DNA of 55,694 bases from Burkholderiales bacterium (GCA_016191995.1 JACPVA010000053.1:1-55694), one strand, 5' to 3'; counted from the stretch's first letter, positions 46,778-55,694 are shown. The notes: generated by a model not told the origin, from the sequence alone. A program made the numbers and translations.

Positions 46778-47302
46778 ATGAAACCCGACGCCAGCCCCGC
46801 GCGCGAACCCATCGCCGACCGCCTCGCCCGGCTCGGCCTGACGCTGCCGCCGCCGATCCAGGCGCCCGGCGGAATCCGGCTGCCGTTCCCGTTCGTTCAC
46901 GTGGTCGGCCGGCGCGTCTTCGTCTCCGGCCATGGCCCGCAGGCCCCCGACGGCACGCTGGCGCCGCAGCGCGGCAAGCTCGGGCGCGAGCTCGACCTCG
47001 TGCAGGGGCGCGAGGCGGCGCGGCTGACCGCGCTGGCGGTCCTCGGCAGCCTGCAGCGCGCGCTCGGCAGCCTGGATGCGATCGGCCATTGGTGCCGCGT
47101 CTTCGGCATGGTCGCGTCGGCGCCCGGCTTCAACCGCCAGCCCGAGGTCGTCAACGGTTTCTCCGAGCTGATCCTCGAGGTCTTCGGCGACGAGGTCGGC
47201 ACGCACGCGCGCAGCGCGGTCGGGATGGCCGAGCTGCCGTTCGACATCCCGGTCGAGGTCGAGGCCGAGCTCGAGCTGCGCGCGCCCTCGCCGGGGCGCT
47301 GA
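46778..47302 (+). CDS. RidA/YjgF-family protein
   Basis: A 174-residue protein of the RidA (YjgF/YER057c/UK114) superfamily, trimeric enzymes or binding proteins that deaminate reactive enamine/imine intermediates. The core motifs are RRVFVSGHGPQAPDG, then VFGMVASAPGF and a late HARSAVGMAELPFDIPVEVE; the conserved Arg is in HARSAVG. It is longer than canonical RidA and belongs to the YjgF-like group with an N-terminal addition. It lies upstream of the Liv-type transporter, so it may act on a compound imported by that system. Confidence 0.88.
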   Translation: MKPDASPAREPIADRLARLGLTLPPPIQAPGGIRLPFPFVHVVGRRVFVSGHGPQAPDGTLAPQRGKLGRELDLVQGREAARLTALAVLGSLQRALGSLDAIGHWCRVFGMVASAPGFNRQPEVVNGFSELILEVFGDEVGTHARSAVGMAELPFDIPVEVEAELELRAPSPGR

Positions 47303-47424
47303 TCGCCCGCGAGCGACGCGCGGGCGCAACTCGGCGGCTGTGGCGAAGGGTTGTCCCGATGCCGCGAAAGACCGCGCTGCCCTATAAGCAGCGCTGTCGA
47401 ACAACACCGCACGGAGACTTCACC

Positions 47425-48669
47425 ATGGACCCCCGCCCTTCCCGCTCGCGTCGCCGCTTCAACCTCGCGCTGGCCAGTGCCGCCAGCGCCGCCGCGCTCG
47501 CGCCGGTGTCGATCGTGCGCGCGCAGTCGCGCACGCTCAAGGTCGGCATGCTGCACCCGCTGAGCGGTGTGCAAGGCTTCATCGGCCAGTCGTGCAAGAA
47601 GGGCTCGGATCTCGCGCCCGAGGTGCTGAAGTCGATGTACGGCGTCGACATCGAGCTGATGAACGTCGATACCGAGACCAACGTCGACGTCGCGCGCACG
47701 CGCGCCGAGCGGCTGATCCAGGAAGGCGCGCATGTGCTCGTCGGCGCCTTCGACTCCGGCGCATCGGCGGCGATCGCCCAGGTCGCCGAGCAGCGCGGCG
47801 TGCCGTTCGTGATCAATATCGCCGCTGCGCCGCAGATCACCGAGCAGGGCTACAAGTTCGTCTTCCGCAACTTCCCGACCGCGCCCGAGCTGATCAGCAA
47901 CGGGCTGGCGCTGATCGGCGACCTGTTCCAGGCGACGAACACGGCGCCGCGCACCGCCGTGTACATGCACGTCAACGATACCTTCGGCCAGGCCAATACG
48001 CGCGCGATCCAGGTCATCCTTCCGAAGCTGACGCAGCTGCCGTTCAAGGTCGTCGACACGATCGCCTACGACCCGGCGGCGCGCGATCTCACGGTGGAAG
48101 TCTCGCGCGCGCGGGCGACGAAGGCCGACTTCGTGCTGCTCGTCTCGCGCCTGAACGATGCCATCCTGCTGCGCCGCGAGATGGTCAAGCAGCGCTGGGC
48201 GCCGATGGGGCTGGTCAGCCCGGGGTCGCCCGGCATGTATGAGAAGCAGTACTACACCACGCTCGGCAAGCTCAGCGAGCATGCGATCTCCAACGTGCCC
48301 TGGTACGACCCGAAGGCCGAGCTGACGACGGTCGTCGAGCGCGCCTTCAAGGCGCGCAACAAGGACGACGAGCTGATGTTCCACGCCCTCAACGTCGGCT
48401 TCACCTTCGAGGCCGTGATGGTCGCCGCCGACGCCTTCAAGCGTGCCGGCAGCACCGACCCGAAGGCGCTCGCCGACGCGATCCGCGGCACCGACATCAG
48501 CAAGCGCATGATGCTCGGCGGCCCGCTCCGCTTCAACGCCAAGGGCCAGGTCGAGGGCAACCGCTCGGCCTGCATCCAGAACCTGGCCATGCGCCCGACG
48601 GTGGTGCTGCCGGTGGCCTCGGCCGAGGCCAAGCCGGTGTTTCCGATGCCCGGCTACCGGCCGGCCTGA
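47425..48669 (+). CDS. livK: Branched-chain amino acid/urea-type ABC transporter binding protein (LivK-like)
   Basis: A periplasmic binding protein of 414 residues and type I fold (LivK/UrtA/AmiC-like). The signal region MDPRPSRSRRRFNLALASAA with later AQ cleavage has a twin-arginine-like SRRRF motif, so it may be exported by Tat. The mature part begins TLKVGMLHPLSGVQGFIGQS; typical later segments are LIGDLF, VNDTFGQAN and FVLLVSRLNDA. It delivers an amino acid or amide to LivHMGF encoded next. The exact ligand is unknown. ACGGAG at 47411-47416 precedes ATG 47425. Confidence 0.92.
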   Translation: MDPRPSRSRRRFNLALASAASAAALAPVSIVRAQSRTLKVGMLHPLSGVQGFIGQSCKKGSDLAPEVLKSMYGVDIELMNVDTETNVDVARTRAERLIQEGAHVLVGAFDSGASAAIAQVAEQRGVPFVINIAAAPQITEQGYKFVFRNFPTAPELISNGLALIGDLFQATNTAPRTAVYMHVNDTFGQANTRAIQVILPKLTQLPFKVVDTIAYDPAARDLTVEVSRARATKADFVLLVSRLNDAILLRREMVKQRWAPMGLVSPGSPGMYEKQYYTTLGKLSEHAISNVPWYDPKAELTTVVERAFKARNKDDELMFHALNVGFTFEAVMVAADAFKRAGSTDPKALADAIRGTDISKRMMLGGPLRFNAKGQVEGNRSACIQNLAMRPTVVLPVASAEAKPVFPMPGYRPA

Positions 48670-48804
48670 GACGCGCCTCGCTGTGCCCCCGGGGCCGCGC
48701 CGCCGGCCCGCCCCGGTGCGCCCTGCCCGCCCAGCCCGCCCGGCCCCGCCCCGCCATTTCGCCAGGCAGTCAGCCCAGCCCGAGCCAGCCACGGCCCAGA
48801 CCGC

Positions 48805-49674
48805 ATGCCGATCGACCTGATCGCCAACGTCGTCGTCTCCGGCGTCCTCACCGGCATGGTCTATGGCCTGATGGCGCTCGGGCTGTCGGTCATCTTCGGC
48901 GTCGTGCGCGTCGTCAACTTCGCGCACGGCGAGATGATGACGATCGCGATGTATGCCGCGGTGGTGCTGTTCGCGCAATGGCAGGTCGACCCGTTCCTCG
49001 CTGCGCTGCCGGTGGCGCTGCTTTTCTTCGGCCTAGGCTACGCGATGCAGGCCGGGCTGATCAACCCCTTCATCGGCCGCCCCGAGCACTCGCAGTTCAT
49101 GCTGCTGGTGGCGGTGGCGATGATCATGATCAACGTGCTGCTGATGGTCTTCGGCCCGAGCGCGCGCAATGTGATGGTCGACTACCAGCTCGACAGCTTC
49201 GAGCTCGGCGCGCTGCTGCTGGACAAGGCGCGTGTCTACGCGGCGCTGGCCTCGCTCGCGGCCGCGGCGGCGCTATTCGCATTCTTCCGCTACACGCTCA
49301 CCGGCAAGGCGATCCGCGCCTGCGCCGACAACCACCTCGGCGCGCGCGTCGTCGGCCTGCACGTCGAGCGCTACTACGCGCTGACCTTCGGCCTGGGTTC
49401 GGCCTGCGTCGCGGTCGCGGGCTGCCTGATGGTGCTGCTGGTCGACGTGACGCCGGTGCTCGGGCCGGCGTATACGCTGCTCGCCTTCGTGATCGTGATC
49501 GTCGGCGGGCTCGGGTCGATGGGCGGTGCGCTGCTCGGCGGGGTGCTGATCGGCCTGTCGGAGGCGCTGGCGGGGCTGTTCATCGCGCCGTCGGCCAAGA
49601 GCATGTTCAGCTTCGCGCTGCTGATCGCGGTGCTGCTGCTGCGGCCGCAGGGTCTGCTGGGGCGGCGGGCGTGA
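48805..49674 (+). CDS. livH: ABC transporter permease, LivH-like
   Basis: A 289-residue inner-membrane permease of the branched-chain amino acid family, with about eight hydrophobic segments (for example IANVVVSGVLTGMVYGLMAL) and the motif ALGLSVIFGVVRVVNFAHGE, a family hallmark, followed by RPEHSQFMLLV. With LivM it forms the membrane domain. It begins 136 bases after livK and is followed, after a short repeat, by livM. Confidence 0.94.
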   Translation: MPIDLIANVVVSGVLTGMVYGLMALGLSVIFGVVRVVNFAHGEMMTIAMYAAVVLFAQWQVDPFLAALPVALLFFGLGYAMQAGLINPFIGRPEHSQFMLLVAVAMIMINVLLMVFGPSARNVMVDYQLDSFELGALLLDKARVYAALASLAAAAALFAFFRYTLTGKAIRACADNHLGARVVGLHVERYYALTFGLGSACVAVAGCLMVLLVDVTPVLGPAYTLLAFVIVIVGGLGSMGGALLGGVLIGLSEALAGLFIAPSAKSMFSFALLIAVLLLRPQGLLGRRA

Positions 49675-49770
49675 GCGCGCCGGGCCGCTCCCGAGCGCTC
49701 ATCGCGCAGCGCGCAGCGCGGAGCTCAGTCCCGTGAGCGCGCCGGGCCGTCGCGCGGGCACGTGCTGCGC

Positions 49771-50787
49771 ATGATGCCCTGGGCCGCCCGTCCCGCGCAC
49801 GAGCGGCGCGCCGCCGTCGGGCTGGCGCTGCTGCTGGTGCTGCTGCTGGCGCTGCCCTTCGCCGTCAGCGGCTACCTGCTGTCGGTGTCGATCCTCATCC
49901 TGTACTTCGCCTACACCGGGCAGGCATGGAACGTGATGATGGGGTTCGCGGGCCAGCTCTCGCTCGGGCACGCGCTGTATGTCGGCGTGGCGGCGTATGC
50001 GGTGGCGGCCCTGTACGTGCACTTCGGCGTCGGGCCCTGGATCGGGCTGTGGCTCGCGGTGCTGCTGTGCGCGGGCCTCGGCGCGGTGATCGGCTTCCTC
50101 GCCTTCCGCTTCGGTATCGGCGGCGTGTACTTCGCGCTGCTGACGATCGCCTTCGCGGAGTTCACGCGCATCGGCTTCGACCACTTCCAGTGGGTCGGCG
50201 CCAGCGGCGGCTTCTTCCTGCCGGTCGCGCAGCGCGGGGCCAACGACCTGCTCGGGCTGCGCGGCTCGCCGGTGATGTTCTATTACGTGATGCTGGCACT
50301 CGCCGTCGCCGCCTTCGCGCTGTGCGCCTGGCTGCTCAGGAGCCGCGCCGGCTATTACTGGCAGGCGATCCGCGAAGACGAGGAGGCGGCGCAGGCGCTG
50401 GGCATCCACGCCTTCCGCTGGAAGATGCTGGCGGTGCTTATCAGCTCGGCGATGACGGCGCTGGCCGGCGTCTTCTTCGCCTTCTACTACAACAACCTGT
50501 TCCCGGAGCAGATCTTCCACATCAGCCGCTCGATCGAGATGATCCTCGGGCCGATCATCGGCGGTGTCGGCACGCTGTTCGGCCCGGTCCTGGGTGCCGC
50601 GGTGCTGACCCTGCTGGCCGACGGGATCACCGACCTGCTGGCCAGGCTCGGCATCGAGTTCCCCGGCGTCAAGCAGGTCTTCTACGGCCTCGTGCTGCTG
50701 CTGGTCATCATGTTCCGCCCGCACGGGCTGTGGCCGGCGCTGGCGCGACGGCTGGGCGTGGCGCGCGACGGCGACGCCGGGCGCTGA
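49771..50787 (+). CDS. livM: ABC transporter permease, LivM-like
   Basis: A permease of about 338 residues with the family signature YTGQAWNVMMGFAGQLSLGHALYVGVAAY and many hydrophobic segments; the C-terminal half has the EAA-like region (REDEEAAQALGIHAFRWK). The start is ambiguous: ATG 49771 is chosen (Met-Met-Pro-Trp), with GTG 49762 as the alternative. It pairs with LivH. A 17-base direct repeat (GTGAGCGCGCCGGGCCG at 49671-49687 and 49733-49749) lies just upstream. Confidence 0.93.
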   Translation: MMPWAARPAHERRAAVGLALLLVLLLALPFAVSGYLLSVSILILYFAYTGQAWNVMMGFAGQLSLGHALYVGVAAYAVAALYVHFGVGPWIGLWLAVLLCAGLGAVIGFLAFRFGIGGVYFALLTIAFAEFTRIGFDHFQWVGASGGFFLPVAQRGANDLLGLRGSPVMFYYVMLALAVAAFALCAWLLRSRAGYYWQAIREDEEAAQALGIHAFRWKMLAVLISSAMTALAGVFFAFYYNNLFPEQIFHISRSIEMILGPIIGGVGTLFGPVLGAAVLTLLADGITDLLARLGIEFPGVKQVFYGLVLLLVIMFRPHGLWPALARRLGVARDGDAGR

Positions 50788-50792
50788 AGGCG

Positions 50793-51521
50793 ATGCACGC
50801 GCTGCTCGAGGTGCAGGGCCTGGGCAAGTCCTTCCGCGGGCTGCGCGCGGTGGCCGATGCCAGCTTCGACGTGCCCGAGGGCGGCATCGTCGCGCTGATC
50901 GGCCCGAACGGCGCCGGCAAGACGACGATCTTCAACATGATCGCAGGCGCCTTCGCACCGAGCGCCGGGCAGATCCGCTTCGACGGCCGGCGCATCGACG
51001 GCCTGCGCCCGGACCAGGTCTGCGCCGCCGGCGTCGGCCGCACCTTCCAGGTCGTCAAGCCCTTCGCCGGCCTGACGGTTCTGGACAACGTGGTCGTCGG
51101 CGCCTTGCAGCGCAGCCCGGGCGTGCCGGCGGCGCGTGCGCTCGCCGCGCGGGTGTTGAAGCAGCTGGGGCTGGCGCACCGAAGCGAGCACCTCGCCTCG
51201 ACGCTGACCCTGCCCGACCGCAAGCGGCTGGAGGTCGCGCGCGCGCTGGCCACGCAGCCCAGGCTGCTGCTGCTCGATGAAGTGATGGCGGGACTGAGGC
51301 CGACCGAGTGCGACCAGATGGTCGAGGTGCTGCGCGAGCTCAACCGCAGCGACGGCGTGACGATCCTTCTGATCGAGCATGTGATGCGCGCGGTGATGGC
51401 GCTGGCGCAGCAACTCGTCGTGCTGCACCACGGCCAGATCGTCGCCCGCGGCAGCCCCGGGCAGGTCGTGCGCGACCCGGCGGTGCTCGAGTGCTACCTG
51501 GGCGAGGATGCCGAGGTATGA
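50793..51521 (+). CDS. livG: ABC transporter ATPase, LivG-like
   Basis: A 242-residue ATPase. Walker A is GPNGAGKTT and Walker B LLLLDEVMAGL; the H-loop is LLIEHVM. The usual LSGGQ signature is replaced by LTLPDRKRLEVARAL, lacking both glycines. The same type of change is, as I recall, a recurring variant in some LivG proteins, so the protein is probably functional. It starts 6 bases after livM. Confidence 0.93.
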   Translation: MHALLEVQGLGKSFRGLRAVADASFDVPEGGIVALIGPNGAGKTTIFNMIAGAFAPSAGQIRFDGRRIDGLRPDQVCAAGVGRTFQVVKPFAGLTVLDNVVVGALQRSPGVPAARALAARVLKQLGLAHRSEHLASTLTLPDRKRLEVARALATQPRLLLLDEVMAGLRPTECDQMVEVLRELNRSDGVTILLIEHVMRAVMALAQQLVVLHHGQIVARGSPGQVVRDPAVLECYLGEDAEV

Positions 51522-51552
51522 GGCGCGTGCTCGCGCGACGGGAGGCCGGGCG

Positions 51553-52257
<705 letters not shown>

Positions 52258-52382
52258 CGCAGTCGCCCCGGGCTGCACGTCCGCATGCCGCGACCCGGCG
52301 ATCGTGCGCTTCGGTCCAGCCCCGCGCGGAGGGATCCACGTCCACACGATTCCCAGGCCAGGCGCGATGGGTTCATGATCGC

Positions 52383-53531
52383 TCATGCGCGCTCGGCGAC
52401 CACGAAGTCGTCGAACTCGAACGCTCCGGCGCCGATCGCGATCCAGCCCGGATCGCCGCCGAGCCCTGCTGGGGCGGCGATCTCGCGCCAGGGTCGGCCG
52501 TCGACGCCGACGGCGAGCATCCGGCCGCGGCCCTCGATCGAGAGCTGCACCCAGCCGTCGCGGTTCGTTCGCTGCCACCATGGCGGCAGCGCGAGAGGGG
52601 CGAGCGCGAACCCGGCATCGTCCCGCCGCACGAACTGCAGCGAGGTCGACCCAGCCTGGCCCGCGGCACCCGACTGTGCGAGGACCAGCCCGGCATAGTG
52701 ACGCCGGGCGCGATCGAAGCGCATCAGCAGCCCTGCGCCGGCCAGCGGCCCGCCGTGCCGGGCGACGACCCGCACCGCGACCTCGACCCGCGCGTCGCCG
52801 AGGTCCAGCGGCTGCGGCGGGTCGCCGCTGCTCATCCCGAGGTAGCCGTAGGTGACGGCGTCCGGGTCGCGCAGGTTCTCGATCCGGTGCACGCCATCGC
52901 GCACCGACCCCTGCCATGGGCCGTCGGCACCGAGGACCCAGACCGCAGCGTAGCGATCGACGGCGCCGGGCGCGTCGTCGTCGAGGTCGAAGGATTCGTG
53001 CACCAGGCGCCGCCAGGCGATCGGCCCTTCGTCGGCGGCGGCCGCGAACTGCGGCGGCGGGCCGATCGGCGGCACCGGGTGCACGGGTACGCCGTGCAGC
53101 GCACGCAGCAGCGACTGCAGGCTCGCCTCGAAGTCGGCATCGTCACGGAAGTCCGCCGCGTGCCGCCCCAGCAGGTAGGGCGGCACCGCCTCTTGCGGCG
53201 CGCCTTCGCGCAGCAGCGGAATGAACTTCTCGGGCCGCGCTGCGCCGGCGAAGATCTGGCCGGTGATGATCGCCTGTTCGTAGCCGACGCCGCCGGCCGC
53301 CCGTCCGGCCTTGGCGCAGAAGCCCGGTGTGCAGACGACGAGCACGTGGTCGCAGATCGCGATGCGGCCCATGAAGGCGGCGAGGTCGGCGCCCAGCGGC
53401 GCATGAAAGGCGTCGAGCACGGCGTCGACCCCGTTCTGGCGCAGCCGCGTCGCGAGCCTGCGCACCCAGTCGCGGTGCGCGGCGGAATCCCACGAGTAGC
53501 TGATGAAGCAGCTCGGTTGTGCAGCAGGCAC
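52383..53531 (-). CDS. TIR/SEFIR-domain protein fused to LamG/concanavalin-like domain
   Basis: A 382-residue, two-domain protein. Residues 1-150 are a TIR/SEFIR-type domain: CFISYSWDSAAHRDWVRRLA, then VLDAFHAPLGADL, HVLVVCTPGFCAKA, GGVGYEQAIITGQIF and KFIPLLREG. Glu85 in GYEQ occupies the place of the catalytic Glu of TIR NADases. After a Pro-rich linker (about 150-165), residues of about 175-382 form a beta-rich domain with the LamG/concanavalin-A-like pattern (DGVHRIENL, VRVVARHGGPLAGAGLLMRF, WVQLSIEGRGRMLAVGVDGRPW and the terminal GAFEFDDFVVAER). No signal peptide is seen. Start is GTG 53531. The function is not known; a defence-related NAD-cleaving effector with a ligand-sensing domain is one possibility. 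Confidence 0.85.
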   Translation of the reverse strand: MPAAQPSCFISYSWDSAAHRDWVRRLATRLRQNGVDAVLDAFHAPLGADLAAFMGRIAICDHVLVVCTPGFCAKAGRAAGGVGYEQAIITGQIFAGAARPEKFIPLLREGAPQEAVPPYLLGRHAADFRDDADFEASLQSLLRALHGVPVHPVPPIGPPPQFAAAADEGPIAWRRLVHESFDLDDDAPGAVDRYAAVWVLGADGPWQGSVRDGVHRIENLRDPDAVTYGYLGMSSGDPPQPLDLGDARVEVAVRVVARHGGPLAGAGLLMRFDRARRHYAGLVLAQSGAAGQAGSTSLQFVRRDDAGFALAPLALPPWWQRTNRDGWVQLSIEGRGRMLAVGVDGRPWREIAAPAGLGGDPGWIAIGAGAFEFDDFVVAERA

Positions 53532-53567
53532 GGCAGACGCGGGATGACGGAATCGATGCGGCCTCGG

Positions 53568-54251
53568 TCAGCCCGCCGGCGCGAGAGTCCATACCGTCGC
53601 CGGCGGGATATTGGCCACGATCGTGCGCCCGCGCGTCCAGCGCCAGCCCGGCCCGGCGTCGAACGGGGCGCGCGGCTGGTAGGTGAACTGCACCAGCCAG
53701 CTTCCCGGGTGGCGCGCGAGGAAGCGCAGGATCGCGCCCCGGGTCTCGTCGTGCACCGGCGGCGGCAGCGAGCGGAAGGGCAGGCTGGAGACGAGCGCGA
53801 CCGAGCTGCCGCCGTTTTCGCCAACTGGCGCGCCGGCGATCGGGGGGCCCGCTTCGCCGTCGCCGGCGCGGCCGCGCTCGCCATGGTGCGGCCCGGCTTC
53901 GCGGGCGTCGACGGCGCAGGCCTGCGCCGCAGCCGGGACCGCGGCATCGGCCGCATCGACGCCATCGTAGCCGTCGAGCACCCAGGCCGCCGGCCGCGCG
54001 ATGACCCGCGCCAGCGGGAAGCTGCGCTGCAGACGCCGCGCGAGCGCCGGCTGCAGCTCGACCAGGGTCAGCGTCGCCACCGGATGCTGGCGCGCGAGCG
54101 CACGCGTGACGGCGCCCGTCCCGGCGCCCAGTTCGATGATCCGCCCGGCCCCGCGCGCGGCATCCGCCATCGCGCGGGCGAGGAACTGGGACGATGGTGC
54201 GACCGCCCCCGTCAGCGACGGCGACCGCAGCAGGTGCGACAGGAGTTGCAT
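53568..54251 (-). CDS. PmtA-like SAM-dependent methyltransferase
   Basis: A 227-residue class I methyltransferase. The SAM-binding motif is IIELGAGTGAVTRAL; the later ALVSSLPFRSLPPP resembles the S/G-LP motif of PmtA-type phospholipid N-methyltransferases, which make phosphatidylcholine precursors from phosphatidylethanolamine. Residues of about 100-145 are an Ala/Gly/Glu-rich insert absent from the family as I recall it, and may be a disordered loop. It is encoded 36 bases upstream of the TIR-domain gene on the same strand, so the two may be co-transcribed. An rRNA-adenine-type or other methyltransferase is an alternative. Confidence 0.8.
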   Translation of the reverse strand: MQLLSHLLRSPSLTGAVAPSSQFLARAMADAARGAGRIIELGAGTGAVTRALARQHPVATLTLVELQPALARRLQRSFPLARVIARPAAWVLDGYDGVDAADAAVPAAAQACAVDAREAGPHHGERGRAGDGEAGPPIAGAPVGENGGSSVALVSSLPFRSLPPPVHDETRGAILRFLARHPGSWLVQFTYQPRAPFDAGPGWRWTRGRTIVANIPPATVWTLAPAG

Positions 54252-54351
54252 ACCCCGATGCTAGGCGACAACGCAAGAGGCGCCCGCGCGGGGCAACCGA
54301 GGGATCGGCGCCGCGCGCCGAACGGCGCCCTCGCCCAGGCGCGCGCCAGCG

Positions 54352-55694
54352 TCAGCGGACATCGACGGACGCGCGCGCGCGCGGCGCCGGCGCGGCAGCC
54401 GGGGGCTGCGTGCCACCGGCCAGCACCCGGTACAGCAGCACCGCGTTCTGCCGCAGCGCGAGCTCGGTCTGCAGCGCCGCCTGCTCGGCCGCCAGCCGCG
54501 CACGCTCGGCGTCCAGCCGTTCCAGCGCGCTCGCGGCGCCGTGCGACAGCATCATCTCGACCAGCGCCAGCCGCTGCGCCTCGGCGCGCGCCTGGGCGCG
54601 CTGGGCGTCGAGCTGCAGCGCGAGCGTGGCGCGCGCGGCCAGCGAATCGGCGACCTCGCGGAACGCGGACTGGATCGCCTTGTCGTACTGCGCCAGCGCG
54701 GCATCGCGCGCCGCCTGCGCGGCGGCGAGCGCGGCGCGGTTGCGCCCGGCGTCGAACAGCGGCTGCAGCAGCTGGCCGGCGAAGCTCCAGGCGGTGTTGG
54801 AGAACAGCCCCGACAACTCGCTGCTGGCGGTGCCGATGCTGCCGGTCAGCGTGATGCGCGGGAACATCGCGGCGCGCGCGGCGCCGATGTCGGCCTCGGC
54901 GGCGGCGAGCTGGGCCTCGGCCTGGCGCACGTCGGGTCGCCGCAGCAGCACCTCGGAGGGCAGCCCCGCCGGCAGTTCGGCGAAGGCATGGTCGGCCAGC
55001 GCGCGCGGCGGCGGCAGATCGGCCGGCAGCTCGCCGCCGACGAGCAGCGCCAGCGCATGGCTGCGCTGCGCGCGCTGGCGCAGCAACGCGGCCTGCTGCG
55101 CGCGCGCGGCGGCGACCAGCGACTCGTTGCCGTGCAGCTCCGGCGCGCCGGCCGCGCCGCCGTCGAACTTGATCCGCACCAGGCGCAATGTGGCCTCGCG
55201 CGACGCCAGCACGCGCTCGGTGACCTCGATCAGCGCATCGTCGGCGCGCAGCGCGAGCTCGGTGTCGACGACGGCGGCGATCAGGCTCAGCTCGGCGGCG
55301 CGGCGCGCCTCGTCGCTGGCCGCCAGCCGCGCCGCCGCGGCGTCGCCCAGGCTGCGCACGCGGCCGAACAGGTCGACCTCGTAGTTCGCCAGCGTGAAGC
55401 CGACGCTGTAGCTGTCCGACGCGCTGCTGCGCGCGACCTGCGCGCCGACGCCGACGCCGGGCAGCTCGTCGGCGCGTGCCACGCCCAGCAGCGCGCGCGC
55501 ACGCTCGACATTCGCCACCGCGATCCGCAGGTCGCGGTTGGCCGCCAGAGCCTGCCGCACCAGCGCCTGCGTGCGCGCATCGGTGACGAAGTCGGTCCAT
55601 GGCACGGCGGCTGCCGGCGTCGCGCCCGCCGCGGCGACCGGCGCAGCGACGGCCTGCGGCGGCGCGGGAAAGGCCGCCGGCAGCGGCGGCGCCG
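54352..55694 (-). CDS. RND efflux outer-membrane channel, OprM/NodT family (5' end outside window)
   Basis: This is an outer-membrane factor of the TolC/OprM type that forms the trimeric exit duct of RND pumps. The frame remains open to the window end, so the N-terminal lipoprotein signal is not seen; the GTG at 55605 is internal. The visible part has the two-fold repeated helical pattern and the family motifs NYEVDLFGRVRSL, LLRRPDVRQAEAQLAAAEADIGAARA and ALAQYDKAIQSAFREVADSLA. Just upstream of 55605 the sequence AATPAAAVPWTDF is the usual OprM start of the mature domain. The partner pump and periplasmic adaptor genes should lie upstream of (beyond) this end. Confidence 0.92.
   Translation of the reverse strand, partial: APPLPAAFPAPPQAVAAPVAAAGATPAAAVPWTDFVTDARTQALVRQALAANRDLRIAVANVERARALLGVARADELPGVGVGAQVARSSASDSYSVGFTLANYEVDLFGRVRSLGDAAAARLAASDEARRAAELSLIAAVVDTELALRADDALIEVTERVLASREATLRLVRIKFDGGAAGAPELHGNESLVAAARAQQAALLRQRAQRSHALALLVGGELPADLPPPRALADHAFAELPAGLPSEVLLRRPDVRQAEAQLAAAEADIGAARAAMFPRITLTGSIGTASSELSGLFSNTAWSFAGQLLQPLFDAGRNRAALAAAQAARDAALAQYDKAIQSAFREVADSLAARATLALQLDAQRAQARAEAQRLALVEMMLSHGAASALERLDAERARLAAEQAALQTELALRQNAVLLYRVLAGGTQPPAAAPAPRARASVDVR

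Noticed and set aside
50793..51521. livG as pseudogene because of its missing LSGGQ
   Set aside because: Walker A, Walker B and H-loop are intact, length is normal, and the variant signature is recalled from other LivG proteins.
52383..53531. TIR domain judged inactive because FMGRIAICD lacks a Glu
   Set aside because: The catalytic Glu of TIR NADases aligns better with the later GGVGYEQ segment, where Glu85 is present.

Overview
The window is a very GC-rich chromosomal segment with strong G/C at third codon positions. It most likely comes from a Burkholderiales betaproteobacterium of the Rubrivivax/Leptothrix/Azohydromonas kind. That placement is inferred from gene order (infB-rbfA-truB-typA; mltG-tmk-holB-pilZ-tatD), a DUF3138-type porin, and glyoxylate, polyamine and branched-chain amino acid transport gene types usual in that order. 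No rRNA, tRNA, insertion sequence or CRISPR array was seen. About 60 protein genes are supported; the first (infB) and last (an OprM-type channel) run off the window.

Layout: 1-5665 is a translation block (infB, rbfA, truB, typA). 5755-5934 is a six-copy, 30-bp hairpin array, followed by an EamA transporter. 6988-10513 holds a wax ester synthase/DGAT and two alpha/beta hydrolases, a likely neutral-lipid island. 10728-12518 holds two toxin-antitoxin pairs (Xre/RES and a Phd-like/CcdB pair). 12774-15600 is dusA, then mtnA overlapping an Ald2-like class II aldolase, pointing to salvage of methylthioadenosine or 5'-deoxyadenosine. 16112-31897 is one long minus-strand cluster for polyamine uptake and catabolism: two class III aminotransferases, PuuB-, PuuD-, PuuA- and PuuC-like enzymes, PotFGHI-like transporter, a DUF3138 porin, a second glutamine-synthetase-like enzyme and an exporter. 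An Lrp/AsnC regulator (32044-32532) is divergent from its head.

32630-34240 has a hemerythrin and an agmatinase-like ureohydrolase. 34575-35891 is isocitrate lyase behind a perfect operator-like palindrome. The convergent gap 35892-36531 contains two inverted copies of a roughly 100-bp element whose stems covary while its unpaired stretches are identical, the most unusual signal in the window. 36532-40661 has an Fe-alcohol dehydrogenase, an HSL-type esterase overlapping a hotdog-GNAT fusion, and ygfZ. 40743-44939 is mltG-tmk-holB-pilZ-tatD, four of them joined by 4-base overlaps. 45252-46603 has a small conserved protein, a REP-like repeat and a third toxin-antitoxin pair. 46778-52257 is RidA plus a complete LivKHMGF-type transporter. 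52383-55694 (minus) has a TIR-domain protein fused to a LamG/concanavalin-like domain, a PmtA-like methyltransferase and the partial outer-membrane channel.

Functionally, agmatine hydrolysis or imported putrescine can feed gamma-glutamylation (PuuA-B-C-D) or direct transamination to GABA and on to succinate; isocitrate lyase, the lipid genes and Liv transport fit a metabolically flexible heterotroph. Everything was read by eye from sequence; no database search was run.
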